Assembly: GCA_003242085.1 (NCBI GenBank)
Contig: QBML01000014.1
Location: 229,307 to 293,306 of the forward strand
Direction: 5' to 3'
DNA length: 64,000 bases
From: Pseudanabaena frigida
GTDB taxonomy: Bacteria; Cyanobacteriota; Cyanobacteriia; Pseudanabaenales; Pseudanabaenaceae
Made by a program: the position numbers and the translations under genes. Below are positions 34,589 to 45,032 of this stretch, piece after piece. The notes beneath the pieces were generated by a model, which had not been told where the DNA came from, did not search any database, and saw nothing but the letters and a program-made list of their open reading frames with translations. How positions within the stretch are numbered: position 1 is the first letter of the stretch; each line of letters begins with the position of its first letter.

Positions 34589-35122
34589 GTGACAAATCAG
34601 ATAGTTGGTAGTCAAAAAAATTCGTCCCAATTAAAAAACGACCAGTCAATTGAGCAATTCTTAACGTTTGCTCTTGCGGAAGACCGTCAAGCCTTGCTAC
34701 CAACACGCCAGCTGCTGGAAATTGTCAATGTTAATTTGTCACAGATAACCGCGATCGCAGGGCTACATCCCAGCGTAATGGGAATATATAACTGGCGTGG
34801 CGATGTGATTTGGGTGGTCGATCTCGCCAGTCTGCTAGGGTATCCACCTCTCTATGCTCAAGAATACAATCTGGCAAAATTTCAGGATCGCTGCCACATT
34901 CTCTTTGTGCGAAGTCAAGATCTGGTTGTGGGATTTGCAGTACATCATGTGGGACAGATGGTGCGTTGCGATACATCCAAAATCCAATCTTCCGTACTCT
35001 CATTTAGCAATCAGTTAATGCCAGATGGCTTTTCTGGATACTGGCTGAGTGGAAATAATGAGACACTTTTAGTGCTTGATGGGGATGCAATTATGCGGGT
35101 CGTTCAAGCCTTTAGTGCCTGA
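34589..35122 (+). CDS. CheW-like adaptor (PixI/PilI-like)
   Basis: The gene starts at a GTG; AGGAG formed at the stop of the preceding gene lies 10 bases upstream. The 177-residue CheW domain has FALAEDRQALLPTRQLLEIV at the N-terminal strand, GLHPSVMGIYNWRGDVIWVVDLASLLG in the core, and HILFVRSQDLVVGFAVHHVG. It bridges the chemoreceptors and the CheA kinase. The tight spacing to both neighbours supports one transcript. Confidence 0.9.
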   Translation: MTNQIVGSQKNSSQLKNDQSIEQFLTFALAEDRQALLPTRQLLEIVNVNLSQITAIAGLHPSVMGIYNWRGDVIWVVDLASLLGYPPLYAQEYNLAKFQDRCHILFVRSQDLVVGFAVHHVGQMVRCDTSKIQSSVLSFSNQLMPDGFSGYWLSGNNETLLVLDGDAIMRVVQAFSA

Positions 35123-35171
35123 GATTTCTATAAATTTTTAATTACATTTTTTGTTTTAGGAGTAAATAACG

Positions 35172-37538
35172 ATGTTGACACAAGATAACGAGCCAAAACA
35201 GATAAGTGCCAATGGTAATGGCAATGGAACATCGGCAATTGACACCAAAAATCAGCAACCAGAACAAGCAGACGAGCAGAAACTAGTCAAACTTGATGTA
35301 CCACCTAAAGAAGATGAACTCGATCTTCTCGTACCTGAGCCGAAAAAACGTGGGTGGCGATCGCTGACCCTGCGTACCAAAGCAACCTTACTAGCGGTGT
35401 TAATCAGTACTATTCCTGTAATCGCGATCGGCGGCGTTGCATATTACTTCTCCAGTCGTTCTCTTGAGCAAGGAATTCGTGAAGCTCAACGGCAAGAAGC
35501 AGATGCGATCGCTGATAAGCTCAATCGCTTTGTTCACGAACGTTATGGTGACATTCAAGTATTGGCAAATCACCCGATTTTTGCAAATCGCAAAGCTCAA
35601 GCGGTAATTTCTCAAGCGGAACGAGAATCGATTCTCAATGACTATGCCAAGGCTTATGGGGTTTATAATCTGGTCGCCTTTGCTGATTTAGATGGAAATA
35701 CACCAATCCGATCAACAATTACCCTCGACCCTGCGCCAAATATTAAAGAGCGTGACTTTTTTAAAACCCCCTTAGCGACAGGCAAGCCATTTATTAGTCA
35801 GCCGGGACGTTCTACAGTTACCAAGAAGGTGAGCCTATTTATCTCTGCGCCTGTCAAAGAAATTAGCACGGACAAATTGATTGGTGTAGTGCGAACTCGG
35901 ATGCCAATTGAGAAACTCGAAGATGTCGTTAAAGGCAGTGTTGGAGACGATGATGAATATCATTTGATTGATGCATCAGGCAAAGCCTTTGTAGCAAAGG
36001 AAAAATCTGAAGAGAACGACCAAACTAAGGATATTTTCCCTCAATTAGCATCGGCGATCACCAACAAAACCCCAGATACGGTCGTGATCGTTGATAGCAT
36101 AACTGGCAAAGGTGAACTACTGACTTATGTGCCATTGCCAAATTATCTTGATATGCCTAATCTGAATATGGGAGTGATCCTGACAATCGAGACGGAAAAA
36201 GCTTTCAAGCCTCAACGCGATCTTTTATTTACCCTATCTCTTGGAACAGGCATAACCGCTCTGATTGTCGGACTTCTCGCAACGGTGATCGCCAACCGTG
36301 CTACTAAGCCAATTCAAGAAGCAGCCTCGGCGGTAAGCAAAATCGGTCAGGGTGAACTACAAACTCGCTTGCTGGTTGAGGGAGATGATGAACTTGCAGT
36401 TTTGGGAGAAAACATTAACCAAATGGCAGCACAGATCGAAACTCTGATTGCCGAACAACAAAAAGAAGCGGAAAGATTAGAACTTGCGCGGCAGGAAGCT
36501 CGTGCTGAAGCAGATGCTGCTACTGAACAACAAAGACAAGAGAAAGAGTTTTTACAACGTCGCGCTTTGGAACTATTAATCGAAGTCGATCCCGTTAGCC
36601 GAGGTGATTTAACGGTTCGGGCAAACGTAACCGCCGATGAAGTGGGAACGATCGCTGACTCTTATAACGCAATTATCCGAAACTTGCGGAAGTTAGTATT
36701 AGAGGTGCAAGGCGCGTCACAGTCGGTAACTCAAACTACCACGAGTAACGAACTATCAGTGCGATCGGTATCGGCAGAAGCTTTGAAGCAATCAGAATCA
36801 ATCAACTTAGCTCTAGCAGAAGTTAAAGGGATGGCGAAATCGAGCCGAGGTGTGGAAACAAAAGCGAAGCAGGCAGAACAGGAAATGCAAGTCGCCGTAT
36901 CTGTTCTTCATGAAGGAGATGAAGCAATGAACCGCACAGTTTTAGGTATTTCTGAGATTCGCGAAACTGTATCGGAAACGGCGAAGAAGGTGAAGCGTTT
37001 GGGTGAAACATCGCAAAAGATTTCGCGGATCGTTAACTTAATTAGTAACTTTGCCGCACAAACTAATTTGTTGGCTCTAAACGCCGCGATCGAAGCTGCC
37101 CGTGCAGGGGAAGAAGGAAGAGGCTTTAGTGTAGTTGCCGAAGAAGTGCGCGACCTTGCCGAACAGTCCGCCACCTCAACCGCAGAAATTGAACAGCTCG
37201 TGGAAGAGATTCAGGCACAGACTAATGAAGTAGTTGCGGCGATGGAAACTGGTACTGAGCAGGTAGTTACAGGTACAAAACTTGTGCAAAATGCCCGTGA
37301 AAAACTAACCCAAATTGCGATAGTTAGTCAACAGATCAACGAGATCGTCCAAGAAATTGCGATCGCTGCGGATGCCCAGACTCAAAGCTCCGATCGCATT
37401 GGTCAGACTATGCAAGGTATTGCAGCGATCGCTGAAGATACATCCAAGCAGTCTGAAGATGTGGCGCGATCGTTCTCTCAACTTTTACAAGTTGCTCAAG
37501 ATTTACAAGTGAGTGTAGCTCAGTTCAAAGTTACTTAA
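35172..37538 (+). CDS. Methyl-accepting chemotaxis protein 1 (PilJ/TaxD-like)
   Basis: The 788-residue receptor has a cytosolic Gln/Asn-rich start (1-65) and a membrane helix at about 72-94. A periplasmic Cache-type sensor follows to about 350 ([31 protein letters not shown]). A second helix lies at about 355-378, then HAMP and a further HAMP-like unit ([20 protein letters not shown]). The signalling domain has the hairpin tip [20 protein letters not shown] near residue 640. There is no GAF or bilin-binding Cys, so light sensing, if any, is not by this protein alone. AGGAGTAAATAACG precedes the ATG. A paralogue follows directly. Confidence 0.93.
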   Translation: MLTQDNEPKQISANGNGNGTSAIDTKNQQPEQADEQKLVKLDVPPKEDELDLLVPEPKKRGWRSLTLRTKATLLAVLISTIPVIAIGGVAYYFSSRSLEQGIREAQRQEADAIADKLNRFVHERYGDIQVLANHPIFANRKAQAVISQAERESILNDYAKAYGVYNLVAFADLDGNTPIRSTITLDPAPNIKERDFFKTPLATGKPFISQPGRSTVTKKVSLFISAPVKEISTDKLIGVVRTRMPIEKLEDVVKGSVGDDDEYHLIDASGKAFVAKEKSEENDQTKDIFPQLASAITNKTPDTVVIVDSITGKGELLTYVPLPNYLDMPNLNMGVILTIETEKAFKPQRDLLFTLSLGTGITALIVGLLATVIANRATKPIQEAASAVSKIGQGELQTRLLVEGDDELAVLGENINQMAAQIETLIAEQQKEAERLELARQEARAEADAATEQQRQEKEFLQRRALELLIEVDPVSRGDLTVRANVTADEVGTIADSYNAIIRNLRKLVLEVQGASQSVTQTTTSNELSVRSVSAEALKQSESINLALAEVKGMAKSSRGVETKAKQAEQEMQVAVSVLHEGDEAMNRTVLGISEIRETVSETAKKVKRLGETSQKISRIVNLISNFAAQTNLLALNAAIEAARAGEEGRGFSVVAEEVRDLAEQSATSTAEIEQLVEEIQAQTNEVVAAMETGTEQVVTGTKLVQNAREKLTQIAIVSQQINEIVQEIAIAADAQTQSSDRIGQTMQGIAAIAEDTSKQSEDVARSFSQLLQVAQDLQVSVAQFKVT

Positions 37539-37546
37539 ACCCTGCA

Positions 37547-37578
37547 TCCTCGATCTCCACTGTTTCAGAGATCGAGGA
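37547..37578 (+). promoter_or_regulatory. Hairpin covering the ribosome site of the second receptor gene
   Basis: TCCTCGATCTC (37547-37557) pairs with GAGATCGAGGA (37568-37578). The GAGGA that should act as Shine-Dalgarno for the ATG at 37587 is in the right arm, so folding would hide it. It is also the only hairpin between the two receptor genes and might attenuate transcription. Confidence 0.6.
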
Positions 37579-37586
37579 ATTAGTCC

Positions 37587-40226
37587 ATGCAGTCACAATA
37601 TCGCCATAAAGAGAACATTATGTTACTTAAAGACAAGCCAGAGATTCCACCATCTGACGGTGCAGAGCAACCTCAGAAGAAGTCAATTACCACCTTCTCA
37701 TTACCAAAGATAGACCCATCCACAGCTCCATCTCCAGCTAAAGCCCCCTTCTGGAAGTTGCCATCGCAGATTTGGAATAACTTAGGTGTACGCTGGAAAC
37801 TGTCGATTCTGCTATTGCTCTCTTCAGGACTGCCAGTATTAATTGTGACTCAGACCCTTGTAAGATCTTCAGAGCAGGCATCGCTCAAAGAGTTACGCAC
37901 GAACGTACAAGAAAAAGGTTCGTTCTTCGTATCTGAATATGTTCTTTGGACTAATTCGGAAAGTAGACGTGATGCAGAAGCGATCGCGAAAAGCATTGAA
38001 GATGCCAATCTTGATTTGAGTAATGCCACTGATCTGACCGCAAAACGAGCGCTTCTCCAGCCATTGCTGCAAGTAAGTAGTGAAGGCATCGATCCAGAAT
38101 CAATCAAGAATGTGAAGTTGCTTACTGACAATAGCGGTCGCAGCATTGAAGGAAATATTCTGACTCTAGATGAAAATTTTGCCAAGTTTCCACCACTTGC
38201 CGCTAAAGATCTCCCAGAAATAGTTCCTCAAACTTACAAACAGGAATTAGCTCCCAGTAATACAAATTTGGCAAACCTACCGATTGTTAAAAATGCGATC
38301 GCAACTGGTAAGCCAATGTACGGCATTGAGTTAGTAAAATCGACAGATATGCAAGCTTTAGGGCTTGATAAGCAGGCTAATATTGGCATACGCCCGCAAA
38401 TCACACAGGGATTGTCAGATGCAAAGAAACCCGCTCCGTTAGGAACCTACGACATCGAACAGGGCAAATCGGGGTTGGTGAGCATGGCAGTATACCCAAT
38501 CAAAATCAAAGGACGGGTGGTGGGAACTGCGGTGGTGGGAGCTTTACTCAACCGCAACTATGGCATCGTAGACAAATTTTCTAAGCGCTACAATATGCCC
38601 ACGGCAACGATATTTGCCCAAGATTGGCGAGTTGCCACCAATGTTCCCTACGTTGATCCAAATACCAAAAGTCCAGATAACACTAGAGCGATCGGTACTC
38701 GCGCTTCCCGTGAGGTATCCGATGCTGTGCTTCTGAAGGGACAGGAATATGTCGGTGAAACAAACATCGCAGGTGCAAATTACTTAACTTTCTATGCGCC
38801 ACTTTACGATCATCGTAAGCTCATCGATCCTAACTCCAAGCCAGTAGGGATTGCCTATGTTGGTCGTCCCCTATCAGAGATTCAAGAGCTATTAGCAAAT
38901 CTGGCAAATGCTGGTTATGCGATCGCGGCAATTTCAATTATTGTCGCCAGCGTACTCGGTATCGCCATTGCCAGTAACCTCGCTAAACCATTAAGACTTT
39001 TGTCAGTCTTCACCCAAAAGATTGGTCGAGGTGAAGTAGCAGAAAGGCTAACTGATAGCGATCGCCGTGATGAAATTGGTACATTGTCGTTAGAGCTAAA
39101 TAACATGGCAGAGCAATTAGAGTTACTAATTGCTGAGAAACAACTAGAAGCTGAACGGATTGCCGAAGCCAGACAGGAAGCCGCTCAAACCGAAGCCGAA
39201 CTCCGCATTCAAGAACAACGCCAAGCCAAAGAGTTCCTGCAACGACGGGCACTAGAACTACTGATCGAAGTCGATCCGATCAGCCGAGGTGACTTAACGA
39301 TTCGGGCAAACGTAACTGAAGATGAAATTGGCACGATCGCTGACTCCTACAACTCGACAATTAGAAACCTGCGAAAGCTCGTACTAGAGGTGCAAACTGC
39401 GGCTCTGTCTGTATCTCAAACTGTTACTCAGAACGAACAGACAATGCAAAATGTATCAGGCGGAGCCTCAGAGCAGGTAGAGGCGATCGCTCAAACCCTC
39501 GAACGCATCAACACCTTGACCGAATCGATTGCTGGGGTGGAAATGCGAGCATTACAAGCCGAAGAACAAGTAGAATCCGCCAATCAAGCATTGCTAGAAG
39601 GTGATGCCGCCATGAACAGTACCGTTGAAGGCTTCACAGCGATTCGGGAGACTGTATCGGATACAGCCGAAAAGGTAAAGCAATTGGGAGAAGCATCGCA
39701 AAAAATCTCGAAAGTAGTCAAATTAATTAGTGGTTTTGCCAATCAGACAAATATGCTAGCGCTGAATGCCTCCATCGAAGCTGCTCGTGCTGGCGAAGAA
39801 GGACAAGGCTTTGGCGTAGTTGCTAACGAAGTACGGGCTTTGGCACAGCGATCGGCTAAAGCAACTATTGAAATTCGTCAGTTAATCGAAGAAATTCAAG
39901 CGCAAGCTAACGAGCTAGTTAAAGCAATGACTGTTGGAACGCAACAGGTCAATAATGGCTCACAACTTGTAGAGGAAACCCGTCAAAAACTCACTGATAT
40001 TTCGCTGTCAAGCCAAAAAATCAACCAACTTGTCCGAGAAATCGCTCAAGCTGCCTCTTTGCAATCACAAACCTCTGATGATGTCAGCCAGACAATTCAA
40101 AACGTTGCGGCGATCGCCACTTCAAACTCCAGCTATGCTCAGAATATGAATGACGCATTTGGCGAGTTATTGCAAGTTGCCCAAGAATTGCAAATCAGTG
40201 TGTCCCAGTTCAAAGTCAACGCTTAA
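37587..40226 (+). CDS. Methyl-accepting chemotaxis protein 2 (PilJ/TaxD-like)
   Basis: The protein has 879 residues. The first ATG at 37587 has GAGGAA at good spacing; an internal ATG at 37620 is an alternative. Layout: cytosolic start, helix at about 72-95 ([16 protein letters not shown]), a large double-Cache-like periplasmic region (about 96-445, with [20 protein letters not shown]), a second helix (about 446-470), HAMP, the HAMP-like unit [20 protein letters not shown], and a signalling domain with [20 protein letters not shown] near 731. The cytosolic half is closely related to receptor 1 while the sensor half differs, so the pair probably sense different cues through one kinase. Confidence 0.93.
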   Translation: MQSQYRHKENIMLLKDKPEIPPSDGAEQPQKKSITTFSLPKIDPSTAPSPAKAPFWKLPSQIWNNLGVRWKLSILLLLSSGLPVLIVTQTLVRSSEQASLKELRTNVQEKGSFFVSEYVLWTNSESRRDAEAIAKSIEDANLDLSNATDLTAKRALLQPLLQVSSEGIDPESIKNVKLLTDNSGRSIEGNILTLDENFAKFPPLAAKDLPEIVPQTYKQELAPSNTNLANLPIVKNAIATGKPMYGIELVKSTDMQALGLDKQANIGIRPQITQGLSDAKKPAPLGTYDIEQGKSGLVSMAVYPIKIKGRVVGTAVVGALLNRNYGIVDKFSKRYNMPTATIFAQDWRVATNVPYVDPNTKSPDNTRAIGTRASREVSDAVLLKGQEYVGETNIAGANYLTFYAPLYDHRKLIDPNSKPVGIAYVGRPLSEIQELLANLANAGYAIAAISIIVASVLGIAIASNLAKPLRLLSVFTQKIGRGEVAERLTDSDRRDEIGTLSLELNNMAEQLELLIAEKQLEAERIAEARQEAAQTEAELRIQEQRQAKEFLQRRALELLIEVDPISRGDLTIRANVTEDEIGTIADSYNSTIRNLRKLVLEVQTAALSVSQTVTQNEQTMQNVSGGASEQVEAIAQTLERINTLTESIAGVEMRALQAEEQVESANQALLEGDAAMNSTVEGFTAIRETVSDTAEKVKQLGEASQKISKVVKLISGFANQTNMLALNASIEAARAGEEGQGFGVVANEVRALAQRSAKATIEIRQLIEEIQAQANELVKAMTVGTQQVNNGSQLVEETRQKLTDISLSSQKINQLVREIAQAASLQSQTSDDVSQTIQNVAAIATSNSSYAQNMNDAFGELLQVAQELQISVSQFKVNA

Positions 40227-40250
40227 AGCTAAAAGAGAAGTAGGATAACC

Positions 40251-43200
40251 ATGTACAGCAGCATAGATACTGAAGTTCACGATCAGGCATATCAATTTTT
40301 TAAGCAAGAAGCACCTGATTTTTTGCAGATTATTGAAACTGGCTTGCTCTCTCTCCGTAACGATCTCAGTACTGGTAATATCCATTCAATTATGCGAGCG
40401 GCGCATTCGATCAAAGGTGGATCGGCTAGTCTCAATTTTGAGGGTATTAAGCAAATTGCCCATAAATTGGAAGATGTTTTTAGAGCACTATATCGCTATG
40501 AAGGCGAAATTGATGCTGACATTGAGGGATTACTCCTACAAGCATACGACTGCTTGCGTTTGCCATTATTAGAGCAGATTCAAACAGGGCGGTATGATGA
40601 GCATACTGCTATAGCTAATGCTGAACCTGTATTTGAAGTACTGAATCTATACTTTGGCGATCTCGGCGAAGATATTGAATTGCCAACTGCTGCTGAGTTA
40701 GGCGTAGATATTGTCCAGATCGTATTTGATGGCGATGTCCAACAAGGGATTTCGCGGTTGCAAAATGTACTCGCTAATCCAGAAGGCATACCCGTGACTG
40801 GGGAAATTAAAGCCCAAGTCGAGGTGTTTAACGGTATTGGGGAATTATTGAATCTTCCAGGATTTAAAGCGATCGCTCAAGCAACTTTGGAAGCTCTCAA
40901 TCACAATGCTGACAATCCAATTTTGGTGGGCAAAGTTGCAGTTGCCAATTTTGAGACCGCCCGAGCTAAAGTTTTGGCAGGCGATCGCGCCCAAGGAGGA
41001 GAGCCAAGTCAAGAATTAATTGCCCTCACTAAATCATCTAACCAAGCAAATACTAGCAAAGCAAATGCTAGTCAAGCACAGGATTCTCTGAGTACTGCAA
41101 ATCTTACCGATGAATTACTAGAGTTAGACTTTGAAGATGGTGATAGTTGGTTCAAATCCTTAGAACAAGAAATAGACGATATTAAACCATCCAAATTCAA
41201 CTTATCCGATGACGATTTATCAGCAATAGATTTAGGAATATTAGTTGAAGATTCAATTTTCACAGAAAATGATAAATTCGATTTATTCTCTGTATCTATT
41301 TCTGCAGAAATAGATACAGAGAATAATGATAAATTCAATTTATTCGGTGATATTTCTCCAGAAACAGATACTGAGAATACTGTCGAAATTCCCAACCCTA
41401 ACGATCTAGAGGAATTTGACATAGATGTTACCGATAGTAACTTCGATATTTTTGCTGGAGAGCCAGACAGTCAGGGCGATCTGGATAATGGAACAGAACT
41501 AGATATTTTTAATAATAATATTGACTCAGCATTTGGTTTAGTTGAGTTTGAAGATGAGGAAGATTTACTCGCTGATATCGCTCAAACCCTAACTCAGCCA
41601 CAGCCAGAAATAATCTTGGAGCCAACACTTGAAGTTCTACCAGCTATCTCTGAGTCAGCAAAAAACGATCCCGTATCGTTGGCAAAGAAGGTGTCAAAGG
41701 TATCAGAAGTCCTTGCAGCGAAAACGACTATCAAGGCTCCTGAAAATACAACCCCTTACATATCTGAAACCGTAAGAGTCGATTTGCCTCGATTAGAAAG
41801 ATTGAATAACTTTTCGAGTGAATTGGTAACCCAAGAGAACGCTTCAATCCTGCAAAATCAACAGCTACAAGCTAATATTGAACGACTGCAAAAGCAATTC
41901 AAAGGCTTCGGTAATCTTTCCAAAAACCTCCAAATCTGGCTCGATAAAGCTCAGCGATCGCAGGTTAGAAGTCAAGATATTAGTACAGTGTCATCTAATC
42001 TTAGTTCTATCGATCCTAGTTCTTTATCAATTAACTTGCCAACCTCAGCAAATTTATTAGCAGATTTCGATCCATTGCAGATGGATTCCTATAGTCGTCT
42101 GCATGGCATCATCCAAGAAGCACTCGAAGAAATTGCTCAGATGGATGAGGGGATGCGCGATATGACCGCTTTGATGCAACAGACTCAGCAAACCCAACGC
42201 CGCAAGCAGCAAATTCTCAAACAAGTTCGATATGACCTACTATGGTCTCGGATGTTGCCCTTAGGCGATATTCTCAGCAGTCTGCCACGCATGGTTAGAG
42301 AGCTATCTAATAAATATGATAAACAGGTCAATCTAAAGCTATATGGAACGGGAACCTTAGTTGATAAATCGGTACTCGAAAAACTTTACGATCCCTTTGT
42401 CCACCTTGTTCGCAATGCGTTCGATCATGGTACAGAGTCCACTCAGGAGCGTCTCGATCGCGGTAAACCTGTAATCGCCTCTATTGAGATTCGCGCTTAC
42501 TATCGTGGTAACCAAACCTATATAGAAATCAAAGATGATGGTCATGGCATTAATCTCGAAAAAGTAAAAGATAAGGCGATCGCCGTCGGTTTAATCAATC
42601 GCGAACAAGCAGATCGGATTACCATTGAAGAGATTTATCAATTTCTATTTACACCAAGTTTCTCTACGGCGGAGACAGTCTCTGAGATGTCGGGCAGAGG
42701 TATGGGGCTGTCAACTGTGCAAGAGCAAGTACGCAGTCTCAAAGGCACTATCGAAATTAAATCCGAACTCGGTCAGGGTACTACCTTTACAATTAAATTG
42801 CCGCTGACTCTGAGTATTGCCAAGTTACTGATTTTTAGCATTCAAGACCGATTGCTAGCGATCGCCGTTAATACCTTACTTGGCATTATTAACGTTGATG
42901 TTGCCGAAGTACAAATCATCCAAGGCAAAGAATTTGTCCGTCTTGAAGATCGACTAATTCCGCTATATCCCACATCAATATTTGTGGATGGTTATCCGTT
43001 ACCCATAAAATCTCTAGAAGTATTGAGCACAGAATCATTTACTGAAGAAGATCAAAGAACTTTACTGTTATTGGCTGATGGTAGTGACATATTTGCACTG
43101 CCCATCGATCGAGTACTCAACGAACAAGAATTAGCAATCAAACCTTTTGGCAAAGCGATCGCACCGCCACCCTATTTCTATGGTTGCACAGTACTGGGAG

Positions 43201-43715
43201 ATGGAACTCTCGTACCTGTGATTGATAGTGTGGCATTACGATCGCTTAAGCAACCTCCTAAGCCTGCGATCGCCTTGCAATCGTCTGAATTATCTGCTTT
43301 GTCTTCCACTCCGACATCAATAGAATTTAGTAAGCCCCAGCCGCCTCAGAGGAAAACCATTCTGATTGTCGATGATTCGCTCACTGCTCGCCAAGCGCTC
43401 TATTTAACCTTAGGCAAGTTTGGATATCAAGTAATCCAAGCAGGTGATGGGCTTGAAGCGATCGACCAGCTCTCCAGATCGACTGAAATTCAAGCTGTAT
43501 TGTGCGATGTGGAAATGCCAAACATGAATGGCTTTGAATTTTTAACAACCTGCCGTAAAGAACGCCGCTTTGCCGAGATTCCTATTGTGATGCTTACTTC
43601 TCGTAGTGGGCAAAAGCATCGTCAAGTTGCCAAGATGTTGGGAGCCTCAGGATATCTCACTAAGCCTTATCTCGAACAAGAGCTGATCAAGACTATTCAA
43701 GCTCTCATAGTGTAG
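40251..43715 (+). CDS. Hybrid CheA histidine kinase with receiver (PixL/PilL/TaxAY-like)
   Basis: The protein has 1154 residues. The N-terminal HPt domain has phospho-accepting His52 (RAAHSIKGGSASLNF). A long acidic, low-complexity linker (about 250-470) follows, with two tandem units beginning DKFDLFS and DKFNLFG. Then come a dimerisation helix pair and the ATPase (HLVRNAFDHGTES near 720, IKDDGHGINLEKV, EMSGRGMGLSTV). A CheW-like domain (about 860-1000) and a receiver follow, with Asp1086 (AVLCDVEMPNMNG) and Lys1138 (LTKPY). It is the kinase of the operon and is expected to phosphorylate the upstream receivers and its own. The DNA of the acidic linker contains a 44-bp perfect palindrome. Confidence 0.94.
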   Translation: MYSSIDTEVHDQAYQFFKQEAPDFLQIIETGLLSLRNDLSTGNIHSIMRAAHSIKGGSASLNFEGIKQIAHKLEDVFRALYRYEGEIDADIEGLLLQAYDCLRLPLLEQIQTGRYDEHTAIANAEPVFEVLNLYFGDLGEDIELPTAAELGVDIVQIVFDGDVQQGISRLQNVLANPEGIPVTGEIKAQVEVFNGIGELLNLPGFKAIAQATLEALNHNADNPILVGKVAVANFETARAKVLAGDRAQGGEPSQELIALTKSSNQANTSKANASQAQDSLSTANLTDELLELDFEDGDSWFKSLEQEIDDIKPSKFNLSDDDLSAIDLGILVEDSIFTENDKFDLFSVSISAEIDTENNDKFNLFGDISPETDTENTVEIPNPNDLEEFDIDVTDSNFDIFAGEPDSQGDLDNGTELDIFNNNIDSAFGLVEFEDEEDLLADIAQTLTQPQPEIILEPTLEVLPAISESAKNDPVSLAKKVSKVSEVLAAKTTIKAPENTTPYISETVRVDLPRLERLNNFSSELVTQENASILQNQQLQANIERLQKQFKGFGNLSKNLQIWLDKAQRSQVRSQDISTVSSNLSSIDPSSLSINLPTSANLLADFDPLQMDSYSRLHGIIQEALEEIAQMDEGMRDMTALMQQTQQTQRRKQQILKQVRYDLLWSRMLPLGDILSSLPRMVRELSNKYDKQVNLKLYGTGTLVDKSVLEKLYDPFVHLVRNAFDHGTESTQERLDRGKPVIASIEIRAYYRGNQTYIEIKDDGHGINLEKVKDKAIAVGLINREQADRITIEEIYQFLFTPSFSTAETVSEMSGRGMGLSTVQEQVRSLKGTIEIKSELGQGTTFTIKLPLTLSIAKLLIFSIQDRLLAIAVNTLLGIINVDVAEVQIIQGKEFVRLEDRLIPLYPTSIFVDGYPLPIKSLEVLSTESFTEEDQRTLLLLADGSDIFALPIDRVLNEQELAIKPFGKAIAPPPYFYGCTVLGDGTLVPVIDSVALRSLKQPPKPAIALQSSELSALSSTPTSIEFSKPQPPQRKTILIVDDSLTARQALYLTLGKFGYQVIQAGDGLEAIDQLSRSTEIQAVLCDVEMPNMNGFEFLTTCRKERRFAEIPIVMLTSRSGQKHRQVAKMLGASGYLTKPYLEQELIKTIQALIV
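41271..41378. repeat. Tandem repeat inside the CheA linker
   Basis: Two in-frame units, 41271-41327 and 41328-41378, encode DKFDLFSVSISAEIDTENN and DKFNLFGDISPETDTEN. The second is two codons shorter. They lie in the acidic linker and keep the reading frame. Confidence 0.8.
41283..41326. repeat. 44-bp perfect palindrome inside the CheA coding sequence
   Basis: The 22 bases from 41283 (TTATTCTCTGTATC, then TATTTCTG) are followed with no spacer by their exact reverse complement ending at 41326; the centre is CTGCAG. The second tandem unit downstream lacks this symmetry. It is in the coding region and encodes part of the acidic linker. Confidence 0.9.
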
Positions 43716-43762
43716 TTACGCGCAGAGTTTTCTACACTAATTTTTAATACAAAAAAACTACC

Positions 43763-44218
43763 ATGCTCAGCAATCAGAAAAAAGAAGAAACCCTTAAATT
43801 CCTCATCTTCGCGATGGGAAATCTCAATTTAGCGGTGGGAATTGATAGTGTAATTCGGATTATTCCTTTACCCAAAATCCATAGGAGTGGAGATAAGCTC
43901 TTGGGAATAGCAACCTATGAGGAACGCGAAGTTTTAGTAATTGACTTGTATAAGCGGATTTACGGTACTGAGACAAATATTACCAAGGGTTTCTTATTGA
44001 TTCTGTCAGGGAAAAATAGTCTTTATGGCATTACGATCGCCGCCTTACCCAATGTACAAGATGTGCCCGTACAGAGCTTGCAACCAGTTCCATCTGAATA
44101 CCGCGATCGCGATACATTAGGAATCTCCAGTCACATGATGCATGTATCAATCAAAAAATCCGATCCACAAACTGTTTTTTTACTAGATACAGAGTTGCTC
44201 CTAAAAATGGCTAGCTAG
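43763..44218 (+). CDS. Second CheW-like protein, end of taxis operon
   Basis: The 151-residue CheW domain begins LKFLIFAMGNLNLAVGIDSV, with IATYEEREVLVIDLYKRIYG in the core and TVFLLDTELLLKM at the end. It is 47 bp downstream of the CheA gene and on the same strand, so it is the last gene of the operon. A further adaptor after CheA is not part of the minimal pix layout I know; it may serve one of the two receptors selectively. A class A hairpin element follows. Confidence 0.82.
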   Translation: MLSNQKKEETLKFLIFAMGNLNLAVGIDSVIRIIPLPKIHRSGDKLLGIATYEEREVLVIDLYKRIYGTETNITKGFLLILSGKNSLYGITIAALPNVQDVPVQSLQPVPSEYRDRDTLGISSHMMHVSIKKSDPQTVFLLDTELLLKMAS

Positions 44219-44264
44219 TCTTCAATCTAGCGATCGCTTTAGTCTCTGGTGGCTGAGACATAGC

Positions 44265-44340
44265 TATAGCCAAGTAAGTTAAGACATAAAACCCAGAAGT
44301 GAGTTGCGGCGCTTCGCGCCGCAACTCACTTCTGGGTTTT
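44265..44340 (+). repeat. Dispersed hairpin element, class A copy 3
   Basis: The module TATAGCCAAGTAAG, then TTAAGACATAAAACCCA, leads to a 25-bp perfect stem, 44288-44312 with 44316-44340, with centre GCGGCGC-TTC-GCGCCGC. The outer stem (CAGAAGTGAGTT) is unlike that of any other copy. It separates the taxis operon from the accessory island. Confidence 0.85.
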
Positions 44341-44406
44341 GCTTTTGTTCTAACATAACTGGCTACTGCTATAAAATCAAAATATTAGTAAATCTGCGGT
44401 GCAAAT

Positions 44407-44823
44407 ATGGAGCCAGTTTCTTTGCTTGTTGGTTTGGCGATCGCGATTGGGACTGGAGCTTTGTCTAAAGTTGGCGAAAACATTACCGATGGGACAGTAA
44501 ATTTGTCGCGATCGCTCTGGTCAATTCTCAGTCGCAAAGCTCCAGATTCGCAGACGGCTAGGTTAATTAAGGCGGGACAAGAGATCGATTATCAACAAGC
44601 AGTAATTGATGTGGAGGCGATCGCTGACGATCCTGATGTGGTGAAGTTGTTGGATGAGGTGCGATCGCTACTATCCAGCAATCAAGAGCTGGCAGCTAAG
44701 GTAGAGGCTTTGCAATTACAACTGAGTCAGTCAAAATCTGATAATCCTAATAAGTTAGCTGAAAAAATTGGTATCGTGGTTCAGAGTGGTGGCAAGGCAG
44801 ATATTCAAACTTTAAGTATGTAG
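44407..44823 (+). CDS. Candidate Bell-type effector with C-terminal amyloid-like motif
   Basis: This is a 138-residue protein. It opens with MEPVSLLVGLAIAIGTGALS, a hydrophobic helix, followed by ENITDGTVNLSRSLWSILSRK and a helical region to about 110. This start and spacing resemble the bacterial Bell domains described as HeLo/4HB-like membrane-targeting effectors of NLR systems, from memory and without a search. After a polar linker, residues 114-138 (PNKLAEKIGIVVQSGGKADI and a few more) repeat the motif found at residues 31-50 of the NACHT NTPase 322 bp downstream. Motif sharing between an effector's C-terminus and an NLR's N-terminus is the rule in amyloid-signalling pairs. It could otherwise be a small helical protein of other function. 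Confidence 0.6.
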   Translation: MEPVSLLVGLAIAIGTGALSKVGENITDGTVNLSRSLWSILSRKAPDSQTARLIKAGQEIDYQQAVIDVEAIADDPDVVKLLDEVRSLLSSNQELAAKVEALQLQLSQSKSDNPNKLAEKIGIVVQSGGKADIQTLSM

Positions 44824-44832
44824 GTGATCACT

Positions 44833-45024
44833 ATGCTCGAAGCTCAAGATTTACGACCTTTGCTTAAGGAGTTATTGCGCGAAATGTTTACACAGGAGCG
44901 AGATCTGTTGGCTGAGTTGATTTATGAGGTGATGGAGGATGTGGCGATGGCTAGGGCGATCACGGAAGGTAAGGATAGCAAAAACGTGGAACGAGATGAA
45001 ATTTTTGTACTACTGGAAGGCTAA
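44833..45024 (+). CDS. Small antitoxin-like protein
   Basis: The 63-residue protein from the ATG at 44833 is charged and helical (LRPLLKELLREMFTQERDLL, then YEVMEDVAMARAITEG) with a C-terminal tail ending EIFVLLEG. This is the form of cyanobacterial antitoxins that pair with RelE/ParE-type toxins. An in-frame GTG at 44824 directly after the previous stop is the alternative start. Eight bases after its stop lies the tail of a RelE-like toxin (45033-45140) without its N-terminal part. It interrupts an otherwise paired effector/NTPase locus, so it may be an insertion. Confidence 0.6.
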   Translation: MLEAQDLRPLLKELLREMFTQERDLLAELIYEVMEDVAMARAITEGKDSKNVERDEIFVLLEG

Positions 45025-45032
45025 GTATATAG

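Noticed and set aside
41283..41326. Palindrome as a transcription terminator or operator
   Set aside because: It lies inside the CheA reading frame, which continues intact for about 800 codons, and has no U tract.
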